DNA of 64,000 nucleotides. Origin: Oscheius onirici (taxonomy: Eukaryota > Nematoda > Chromadorea > Rhabditida > Rhabditidae). This document shows positions 12,150-22,800 of this stretch, in pieces (positions within the stretch are counted from its first letter, which is position 1; each line of letters opens with the position of its first letter). The position numbers were made by a program, and so were the translations under genes. The DNA lies in the NCBI GenBank assembly GCA_932521025.1, contig OW051469.1:7018398-7082397 (forward strand), read 5' to 3'. Under the pieces are notes generated by a model. The model did not search any database. It was not told the DNA's origin and was given only the letters and a program-made list of their open reading frames with translations.

Positions 12150-13817
12150 CACATAGAGAAGGCGCTATTGCAAGCTGTCGAAAATGAAAGAAGTCTATCC
12201 GGACGAATGCCATATACAGACCTCGCTTGGTAACAGGAAATCCTATCAGTCAATCCGATACTGAGAAAACATTCTTCAACGATGTCTATGAATCCAAAAC
12301 ACACGTTCGACAGTCTTTGAATGTATACGACCACAAGGGTCTGCCACCTGTCGAACTGGATGAAGTGATATTTGCAATTCGAAGTATTCGGAAGAGCGGA
12401 GCCCCTGGTCTTGATGGTCTTACCCCCAGATGCTCTCCCTTGGATGTCAACAGCTTGCTCCTCTCTACTGCAAACTGATCAATTACATGCTGAATGGAGA
12501 TCAGATACCTGAAGAGTTGACTGTTGCTTCCATAACACTGCTACAAAAGAAAGGTGGAAATTTTGGTGATCCCAACTCTCTTCGACCAATTTCGCTGTTA
12601 CAATGCTCGCAAAAGATTGTCTCTCGTGTGATTCTCAACAGAATTGAAAGTACATTGGAGGAAACCGAAGCAAATTGGCAAACTGGGTTTCGGCAGAAGC
12701 ATTGTACACTGGACAACCTTCATGCTCTCAAAATGGTCATACAAAAAAGCCAAGAACATCAACTTCCATTATATCTTGCATTTTTGGACTGCAAAAAGGC
12801 TTTTGACTCAGTTGAATGGAACGCCGTTTGGAATAGCCTAAGAGAGAAGGGAGTTCATGGGAAATTGATACATCTTCTGGAACGCTCTTACAACAACTCT
12901 AAAAGCTTTCTAAATATCAACGGCAACATGGTGGAAATAGCTATCGAAAGGGGAGTGCGGCAGGGAGACGTAATTTCGCCTCGGCTCTTTAATGCTGTGC
13001 TACAATATGCCATTTCCAAAATCGACTGGGACGATGACGGAATCAGAGTGAATGGATCACGACTAACAATGCTAGCCTTTGCGGATGACATTGTTTTGTT
13101 GTCACGAACTCGACCAGAAATTGAAAGATTGCTGTCTAAAGTGGTTACTGCTCTCCGAACAGTTGGACTTGAACTCAATGAGAGGAAGACGGTACAAGCA
13201 CTCAGTCCAAGAGACCCATTATCTCACATAACATGACGCTGAACTTCGTGGAATCCTTCATCTATCTGGGATCCAGAATCGCCATTCCTTTAGTGGACAC
13301 AGTGGAAGTCAGAAGAAGATGTGCACTCGGTCATGCTGCATTCAACAAAATGAAGCCACTCCTCTGCAGTCGTCTTCTCAGGATGAACCAGAAACGCAAG
13401 CTCTTTGAGATGTGCATTTCACCAGTAGTTCTGTATGGCTGTGAAAGCTGGGCGTTGAAAGCTGACGACGAAAGAATCCTACAAGTGTGTCAACGTCGTA
13501 TGGAGCGCAGAATGTTAGGAATCACTCAACTGGACAGATGGAACAATGACCGGCTGAGACAAGTGACGGGTCTGAAAGATTGGAAACAGGCTGCCCAGAT
13601 GAACAAGTTGAAATGGGCAAGAAAGATAAGCCTAAAAGAACACGATGATTGGGCGAGGATTTGCTCGGAATGGACTCCTTTAGAAGGCAAAAAAAGGCCG
13701 GGCAGACAGCATGTACGATGGGAAGATAGCTTGAGGCTCGACAACCAATTTTTTTGGAGATGGAACGAGATCGAATGGGAGACTGCTAGAAGAGAGGCTC
13801 CAGCGATGAACGCTTGA
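12150..13817 (+). pseudogene. RTE-type non-LTR retrotransposon, reverse transcriptase, 5' truncated and frameshifted
   Basis: Three overlapping frames (12227-12478, 12430-13236, 13233-13817) together give an RTE-clade reverse transcriptase. Visible blocks are SGAPGLDGL, the fingers motif LRPISLLQC, FRQKHCTLDN, AFLDCKKAFDSVEWNAVW, GVRQGDVISPRLFN and the catalytic FADD in LAFADDIVLL. The C-terminal region has YGCESWALK and RRMERRMLGITQLDRW. Frameshifts near 12425-12430 and 13225-13235 inactivate it. No endonuclease domain precedes it. The stop at 13815-13817 is followed by an AAATAAATAAAT tail, usual for RTE 3' ends. Confidence 0.9.
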
Positions 13818-13829
13818 TAAGCAAATAAA

Positions 13830-15241
13830 TAAATCCTATCTCAGAACTGATATCTGTAGGGAAGATGATGTCTCTCTTGGTGAAGATTTTCAACCTGCCA
13901 TTTTTCTGAATGTCGACCTAGTCGTTCTTCTCGCGATAGTCGAGAATGTTGGACCGAGCTTTGCCTTGAGTGACTTTCTCCATCGGGTTGGCGGTCGACA
14001 AGAAGGCCGTGCTTTTCTCGGATCCCACTCTTCAACAGACTTCGTCCAACTCTTTGCTCTCATTAGTCTATAGGCTTTCTCTCCATCGGTTCAATAACTG
14101 GTAGCTACTGTGGAACTAGGACGACAGATCAGTCAGACTAGTCAGAGTAACAGTATGTACTCAGTTGGATCAGATGACTCAGCTTAGGTTCTTTTAAAGA
14201 ATTTTACTTCTCAAGAAAAGGCTCAGCAAAGGCAACTGCACATTTTTCTAGAATAAGCTGGTTCAGAAAGTTCACACAGTCAGTTGTCTTGCTCGGCAGT
14301 TTGGAAAGAGTTTCAAAAATGAGGTATGGAGCGAAGTTAAGATTTCCCGCCAGTGTTTTTGGGAGATCTTTTCGATACCGTCAAAATAAATGTACATAAC
14401 TTCGAACCAATGCACAGAGTCGTGATCTGTGAAGCATGTTTAACAGATATGTTAAAAAAATCCTTTTAAAACTGTACAAAACATTCCTAAATAATACGTG
14501 CCAAAGCACATTCAGTTTTCCGGAACAATGGAGTCTCTGACCTAGTTCCCACAGATGATTCAACGCCACCTCGTTTTTTTGGTACTCACTGTCATTTAGC
14601 GTTCGCCGGAACCAAACATTTTGGCCAACATTGTCGTGCTGGTTTCTAGTCTATCAGTCTCTCTCCTACTCCTCGAACTTTTCAAAACAAATGTCCGAGT
14701 TTTGGCTTTTTCTGCACTGCGAGATCACACGATTTCCCAACTGCGCATACACTGATTCAGAGTTTGCAACAACGTGCAGCTGCCCACTAGCGCTTATTTT
14801 CGTTCGCTCTTTTTTGTCACGACTGTCCAATGCGACACAACCGACACATAACCGACTGAACAGTAACACAGAACCAGTTGAGCTGCTGCCTCAGACAGAA
14901 GAGAGCCGTTAGTTTGATAAGCAACCAATTAGCACCATCAGATGCACTCCGTCTCTTTCTTCTTTTCCCCATCTCTTTCTAAATCTGTACTATCGATATT
15001 TCGCTCTGTTTAGAGGGGATGAGGTGATTCATGTCTTCATCGCAGACTAATTTTCTCGAACGTTTTGTAAACGCCCCTGATTCATTCAAAGATGTCTGCT
15101 TGTGTTTGGGTTCACTCATTGCCAGGTCAGCTCTGGCACTGACTGCCCGAATCCTTTTGCTCTCATACAATTGAAAAAATCGCTCCAGCTTCCCGGGATA
15201 AAAACAACATGTCACTGTGTTTTTCTCGCTTTGTCAATCTA
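13830..15241. other. Intergenic, no confident gene
   Basis: One minus-strand stretch at about 13925-14035 reads EKSTAFLSTANPMEKVTQG and on to a TAG; it could be a stray exon, but no partner exons are visible. The segment around 13835-13860 resembles text at about 45300, inside an LTR-like repeat. Confidence 0.4.
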
Positions 15242-16129
15242 CAGGGCGGCCAGAAATTACGGTAACAGCAGGTGGGGCGCAATTTTTGCATTTTTTGAGT
15301 TTTTCTCAAAGCATTTCTACATTTTCTTTGATGTATTTAGTTTTTCACATATTTTTGTATAAAATTAAAGCCTAGCATGTCACTTTTTTAAAATTACGAA
15401 GACATAAGCACATCGAGGATCTATCATCCAGTTACATCGCGAACTCCTTCAGGCGTGTGAGATTGCTAGGCGTCCTAAAGTATCAAGAAAGCTCATACCT
15501 ACTTCTATTCGGCGTATCTGGGAACAAATGCCGATCGTTTTGGGCGAGGAATACCTGCAACAGTGGTCACCAGAGTCAATATCAAGAAGGTACGCGCTAA
15601 GCTTCGATACGATCCACACTGAGTAAAGGTGCGCTTACTTTTCGGGTATTTTAAAGCATGAATTATTTCCCTGGGCTCAAAAGCACTTCGGTAATCGCCA
15701 ATGGACGCTTCAACAAGACGGAGCTCCAGCTCACAGAGCGATAATTGTCCAAACGTGACTCTCAACAGTCTCTTTAGTCTTTCATCTCATTCCAAGAGTG
15801 GCCTCCCTTCTTCCCCTCAATCCGATGGATTTCTCTGTCTGATCCCTTCTGGAATCGAAAGCATCCAAAAAACCCCATCCAAATGTGGATTCCCTGAAGA
15901 GAGCACTGCTCAACGAGGTGGACTGCGTCTATCTACACGCCACGGTCAACTTCGTCCTCGGGCCTCTTCGAGCCTGTGTCGACGCAGATGGCGGCCATTT
16001 TGAGACGTAAACGTGTTCCTTGTTCAGAATTTTGTGATAAACATTTCTATATATCGCAAATTGCCATATCACGTTTTTCTTGCTTAGTTGGAGCTTGTTA
16101 CTGTGTTACCGTAATTACTGGTCACCCTG
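15242..16129 (+). mobile_element. Tc1/mariner-type element with decayed transposase (888 bp)
   Basis: Ends CAGGGCGGCCAGAAATTACG and the matching CGTAATTACTGGTCACCCTG are imperfect inverted repeats flanked by TA (15240-15241, 16130-16131). On + the interior retains WAQKHFGNRQWTLQQDGAPAH, the second-Asp region of mariner-type transposases. Frame-broken LNPMDFSV and NVDSLKRALL follow. Stops and frameshifts show it is dead. Confidence 0.85.
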
Positions 16130-16131
16130 TA

Positions 16132-16831
16132 TTCCCCTTTTTACCCCTTTTCCAGCTTCTCTCTTTCTGATCTTCAACACAACCCGTGCTGAACAACGGT
16201 GTTTTACATTCGTAGTAGAGAGATCTGCAAGGTTGGCAGCTGGCCTTACATCCTTGGCCCGACCACGAAGTCCTGACGTCGGACTTGTAGAGACTGGCCC
16301 GGTTCCAACCCTGCCCTTTACTGTCAAACTCTTTTCAGCGTCCGAGAGTTCTCGGTGGATGTGCGGTGTTTTTCTCGAAGCGCTGCAAAACTGTTGCAAT
16401 GAAAATAGCAGCTGCGTGTCTCGATATACAGAATAGTTCAGCATTTTTATCGATTGCGGTATGAGTAGTTGTCTAAAAGCGACGATTTTCTGTATGCGTC
16501 ATGCCCATGTCGGTCACTCTGTCTCTATGCAGAGTGAAAGAAGGATTCTCCTGATTTTTTGAAACTCTCATGCCCTGAAACGCCGTTGATTGTCGAGAGC
16601 TCTGCAGTCTTTGAGTGGAACACTGCAGGGCCTCCTAAAAACATTGATGTCACCTGTCTGTAGATAAAAACTGAGAACCTCTCTATCTTTCACCATTTTT
16701 TACGATGCTTCTTTTTTTTGGCGCTCGCTACAGTCGCTAACCAAAGTGTTAATGGACAGTATTCATGCTTCAATGTCATTCTCTCATTGTCAATACTATT
16801 CACTATTTAATTCACACATTGTTTACAGGGA
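16132..16831. other. Upstream region of the innexin gene
   Basis: No coding signal. A GTTTACAG acceptor sits 3 nt before the innexin ATG, so the first exon may be trans-spliced. No promoter motif identified. Confidence 0.4.
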
Positions 16832-19800
16832 ATGCTTGAGGTCCCACTTGTTGGTAAAGCCCTCGAGCATGTTGCTTCGAAGAAGCTGACCGTCGGAGAC
16901 GGTGCGGACAGTCTGATCGGGCATTGGACAGCCCTGCTGTTTCTGTTCAGCTCTTTGGTATCTGCCGGCAATCTGTAAGTGAGGGTGGGGGATTGAGATA
17001 CTCGGCCTGGGTCGATGTTTTGGGAATTTGTTAAAGGAAGGGGTATGTTTTCACAAAACGTGCATTTTCCATCTTTTTGATTAAAAAAGGCATTTCCGCT
17101 CACGGTTCTATTTTATACTGGATTTGTGAAAAAAATAGACTCAATTGAGAAAAAGGGATTTGTCTCTGCCCTATGTTTTATTTTAGGAGACCGGACAAAA
17201 AGTAAATAATACAGAGTGAAAAGTATGAACTCAACAAAAAGTATTGCGTGCAAAGCTCAAATGCATGTCTTTCCTCCGAGAAACCGAGCAAGCCAGTCGA
17301 GGATCTGAGAAATTTTTATTTTCAGATCAGTGAAATGAGTAGAGTAAAGAAGGGTCACATTAAATCAAAGCCTATTCCATTGTACTCCAATGCAGCGTTG
17401 TGAACTTTCTATTCAGAAAGAATTGACCTAAGTGTCCTGGATTTGTGGCGAGTTTCGTCACTTGACTAATATGTGACTACTTTTTACTATTACCTTGCTT
17501 TTCACTTTGTATTGTTCACTTTTTGTCCGGTCCAACATTTCATGTTCAACGCAATTAACAAAAAGCGCAGATCAACAATAAATCTGGCTGGAACTGCGCC
17601 ACGGAAGCAAGTGCACTTTGAGAAAGCTAGCGAAAGATACGACGCTCGACGCTGGTTAGCCCTCTTGCCCTACTTATTTTGTTTTAAATACTTCATTAGG
17701 CTTTACGCCCGACTCCAAAATTGGGCATAAAGCCTTCAAATATGATAAAATTATGTACTCGCACTGTTCCTACCATACATATATATATGTCTAACTGGGT
17801 ATGTGGGAAAGTGCCCTATCATGAAATCAGCTCTAAGTGTCTGGAAGTGATGTTTTCTTATGGAATCAGGGACGGTCAGTTCAAAAATGATAAAATGAAG
17901 TTCTTTATCCACTAAGTAGGGACGAACAAGTAAACAAGGGAGGGGAAATAGGGATGAGGAAAACAATTCAAAGTCTCCAAACGGATTACAAGTTATCCAG
18001 GACGGTAAACAAGAAGTTGTATATAAAACTAGGTAATGCAGTTCCGAATGAGGCGTAGCCAACTTGTTATTCTTTTATTTAGCTCTGGTCCCGGCCCGGG
18101 CCTGGAATCTTAGACCTGGAGCCAGGTCTAGTGTATACTGGGAAGATACGTTTAGGTATCTAGACAAAGCCATCGTCTGCTATTTGGATGTGGATGGAAG
18201 CAAGTCCAGCTACATCCACAGCAACTGCTTCATCCAGAACGCATATGTCGTAGGCTGGAACGAGACAAACATTGACTTCGATGATCCAAATACATCAAAG
18301 CAGGCCACGTACTACCAATGGATCCCGCTGTTGTTTGCCATTCAAGCCGCGTTCTTCTATCTGCTGGGCAGAACCTGGAGAAAAGACTGTGACTCGATGA
18401 GTGAGTCATTTCCTTGTCTTTTCCAAAACCCTAGCGATTCAGAAATACAATTCGATCAAATTCTCAAGCTGGGGAACGAGAGGAAAACCGCACTTGCGGA
18501 GGCTGAAAAGAAGTTCACGAGGTATGCGGCTGAATTCATTCTCCGGAACATCAGGGATGATCGATTCTCGCCGTGAGTGACCAAGTGTATACACCAGAGA
18601 TGTGCGGAAATTTTTTTTTCCGCGGAAACGCGGAAACTGAATTTGGGAAATTACCGTTTCCGCGGAACGCGGATAAAAAAATTTGGGCTCGCGGAATTTC
18701 CACGGAAAAATTTTTGTTTTTGATTTTCGACCTTTTGAAGGTTCGGGTACACCCGGATTCATATGGGCGCGCCCATATGAATATAAATTTTCATATGGGT
18801 TCACCCATATGCAGCTATCTCATTTCTTGCTATAGACATGTTCATGAATATTGTTTCGCTTGTTTCTCTTCCATTTAATCTTGTTCTTTGCTTAATTTCA
18901 GTTGTTGTTTTTTAGTCAAATGCTCAGAAATTCTCGCTTGCCTCAAAATTCTAAAATGTCACGAGAAAAGCGGCACAAATTCCTATAGCAATCATCTGAA
19001 GTACCACCACAAGCCCTTGTTTGAGGTTAGTTTCTTCTTTTTTTCTTATTTACATACATTTAATAGGCTCTGCAGAATGAAGCAAAAAAAGGAGATAGAG
19101 AGGACAGAAGCGAACGAATTTCTCTCGGCCAGCCCGAAAAGAAGAAGCCGCGATTGGTATTTTTTTGCTTGTTTGGTTTTTTACGGAAATTTAAGTCTCC
19201 TTTCGATTCCGTAGCCTTTAAATGGCCATCTGACGGCTCTGCAGCTAAAGAACTTGATTTCATCTTCTATCGTTCATCATCGAAGCAAACCTGCCACATC
19301 TACCGTCGATTTCCCTGCACTCGGTCAGTTCGAAAAAAAAACTGAATCCGAAGTACCAGTGAGTTGTTTCTTTATGCAAATTTGGTTCATTTTGTCTTCA
19401 GGTTACGCGGCCGGAAAATTTCCACTACCGAGGTTCTGCAGAATGCCTACGGCAAGAAACACGTTGAAGTAAAAAAGGCTATGAAATCTGCTGTTCATAT
19501 TTCCCTAACATCCGACGGATGGGCAAATAAAAACGGCAGATTTGCATTGCTATCTGTTACACAGTCGGATATCAGGTTTTTCACAAACAATTAGTTTATA
19601 ATTTTTCGATCAGGGATAAACTTCTTGCTTCGCTCAAAAAGCGAACTGAGGACTATTTCGAGGACTCTACCATTTCTCTGGCAACTGTCGTAGACCCTCG
19701 GTTCAAAAATAGCTTTGGATGGTTCTGCTTGAAGGTATTTTTATTTAGCAACTTTACAATAGCTTTTTTTAGGATGAACTTGAAAAGGAGATCCTGAAAA

Positions 19801-22800
19801 CTATGAAAGAAAAAAAAGGAGAGCATAACAGTTATTGAAACGACGGCTGCTGATGCTCAGGTGCTCGACGACAACTGCTTCAACATATTTTCCTCCGTCG
19901 CTACAGATAGGCTCTGCCAAGCACTCGTGCAGGAAGTCACAGAAATGGAAGTCATGGCTCGCATGGTATTATTGATAATCTTTCATGGAAAACCTGTACC
20001 TTCAGGAGGCACAGCTCTACCTGTCGAAACCGCCAGATATAAAACAGGATCCGTTTTTGTTCTGGGCAGACGCAAACAACATCGCCATGTTTCCAAACAT
20101 TCGTTGTATTGCAACTGCTCTCCGCTCCGAGCACTACATCAGAAAGCGAAAGACTGTTCAGCGCTGCTGGTCTCGTCACTTCGAACAGAAGGGCTAGACT
20201 CAGCTCCAATACCCTATCCGAAATATTGTTCTTGAAGTGTAATATGTCTGATACACACTAGTTATACGGTTTATCGTTTAGCAAAAGTGGCTCTGCTTGT
20301 TTTTGTTAGTTTGGCTCTAATTATTGTTGGTTTTTTCAGTAAATGTTTTGCGAAAACGTGTTTTTAAAAAAACGATTGATGAAAGCCGAAAAAATGGTAA
20401 AAACAGGAAAAATAGTAAGTTTTGACTTTTTTTCCGCGGAAATTCCGCGGAAACTTTTTTTGCTGTTTCCGCACATCTCTGGTATACACGTAAATATAAT
20501 ATAGAGACCCTAATTTTCCGCTGTCGCTCAACTACTGGCTGATGAAGATCTTCAACGTCTTGCTCGTCTTCTGCAACTTGCTCCTTGTAACCAAGGCCCT
20601 TCACAACGAGAACTACCTCTGGACGATCAACGTAAATATCAGATGTTATGTGGAGAAAACATCATTTTTCAGGGATTACATGCCTTGTTGACAGGAGGTC
20701 AGTGGACGGATTCACCAAACTTCCCTCGCAATGTCGTGTGGGTTCATTACATCGGTGATATTTCTATGTAAAAAAAATTTCTTTCCTAGCAATACAGGGT
20801 TTGCAACACCTCATTCTAAGCTGCAATTCCAAATAGACCAGCCCGCTTATTGTGGTCGTCATCTCTACTTTTACAATTTCAATTTCAATCTATAATATTT
20901 CAATTTACTTACGAAATCAACATATTCGTGTGTCGCATTTTATGCTGGTCCAATTGAGTTGTATCCTTTCTTGCCAGTTTCATCCAGTTCGGACCAGTTA
21001 GACTAGTGAAACAATAGCTCCACCTTGGCTTCTCTTCTTATTATCGGACTCACTGCTCTCCTAGGTCTCCGCTCTAATAAACTTGTTAAAGCATTACCAC
21101 ACAGCACGGATTCTCCTTTAAACTTCTAAAGCGAGATTTCTGTCAAAAGGGATTCTTTGGCCAAGATAAACAGCTTCTGCCGTGTATCCAATTATTGGCC
21201 GCTTGAACAGTTGAACAGTTGAAGGGATGTTGGCCGCTTGAACAGTAACGAAAAAAATTTGGGTCAAAGTGGAAATTCTGATAATCCCATTGATGTATCT
21301 GCAAAGAGAGTTTACTAAGCAAGTCTGGAAACTCATTGTTTGCCGATGCCGCGAAGAAAAATGTCGGTATTTGAGCGATTTGATCGGTGTACCAATACTT
21401 TTGACGCGGGTGTTTTCGAAATTTCGACCTAACTTTTTAAATTCTGTTCCTTTTTGGCTCAAACTTCGAAGGAGTCATTGCTATCGGAATAGATGTTGGC
21501 TGCTATGATTTCAGATCGATTGAGTTTTGTCTCCCTACAAATCCGGGTGTACCAAAACTTTTGCAGCGGACTATATAAGTTAGGCTATCCCACTCCGGGG
21601 CGGTCTAACTTGTGCTTTTTTTTACAATAAGTTTCAAACAATTTACTACGACTAAAAACTAAACACTATTATTTGAAAGAAAAAAATATATAAGTGCTCC
21701 TTATCACTGTGGGTAAGATTTACAAATGGGAAAAGCTCTCATGAGAAATTAGAGTAGGGGAAAGTCGAATACGGTGGGGGTGAGGAAACGGCCAAAAGCA
21801 ATAGAAGGACATCTGAAGGCAGATGGCGATGTGCTTAGGCTACGGCACCAGAATCGATGTTGAGCATCTTGGCTACCGTTCCCGGCGTAATTATCTTGAC
21901 TCCGTTCTGAGAAGTTTCCTCGATTGACAGCCACAAAACAATTGACCAAGACAGAAGACTCCCTCCGTAAGATCTACTCCAACTTTCTCAAGACTTTGAC
22001 CCTGTGCCTTGTGGATGCTCACAGAGAAGGCCAGTTGAACAGAAATAACTTTCTGTCTCCTCTTCTCGGCTCAGAGATGTGAGCACAAATTAGATCTCGT
22101 TGTCCGAACCCTTTGACTTGTAGGCCAGTCCCATTGCAGAGTTCGTTCTTGGCATTCAAACAGCACACTTTTTCAGACGGAGGATGTGGGGAGGAAGATC
22201 AGACGGATTTTGTTTGTTCAGGAACTCAATGAGATAGAAAATCTGAAACAGAAACAGACAATGTTGCGCCGTGTCGCCTCTTCGTCTGTCTCTTGTGCTC
22301 GAAGTCGTTGTCTATTCAACAGATCGGCGGCGCGGTTTGAATGTCAAGGACGGTCTCTGCAATGGGATTCGCCTACAAGTCAAGGGGAATGCCTTTTTAT
22401 TGACTTCTGACACTGGTTTTTGTGAAATCGGGTTTTTGAACCGCCCGGTGCTCAGACAGGGAATACTTCTGAGACTTCGGGCCTCGGCTGAGAATTTTAC
22501 TTATCAAAACCCACAAAACTGCATTGTCAGACTTTTTAAAAACACGTGAGATGTGCGCTTCCCACTGCGGTTTTGCGGTCAAAATTTAACCTTTTCGACT
22601 GCTACTCGATAATTTTTGGCTTACGACCCCTATAGCATCAGAAAAAGCTAATGTTGTCCGTTCGTCTCTTTTTTTTGAGGTCTTTCTAGGTCACTCTAGG
22701 CCATTTCTTTCAAAAGTTCTTTCAAAATCGGCAACAATTAGTTCGAGTCCGGATAGGTTGTTCCATTGAAGGCGGCTTCAAGTTAGCCTAGTCGAGTTGT

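Noticed and set aside
13841-14035. 64-aa minus-strand frame and a second frame reading EKSTAFLSTANPMEKVTQG
   Set aside because: Coding-like text but isolated, without compatible donor/acceptor partners; left as unannotated.
20772-21600. Possible Tc1-like ends (GTGTACCAAAACTTTTG near 21550 and GTGTACCAATACTTTTGAC near 21385)
   Set aside because: The two copies are in the same orientation and no transposase text lies nearby, so an element cannot be delimited.
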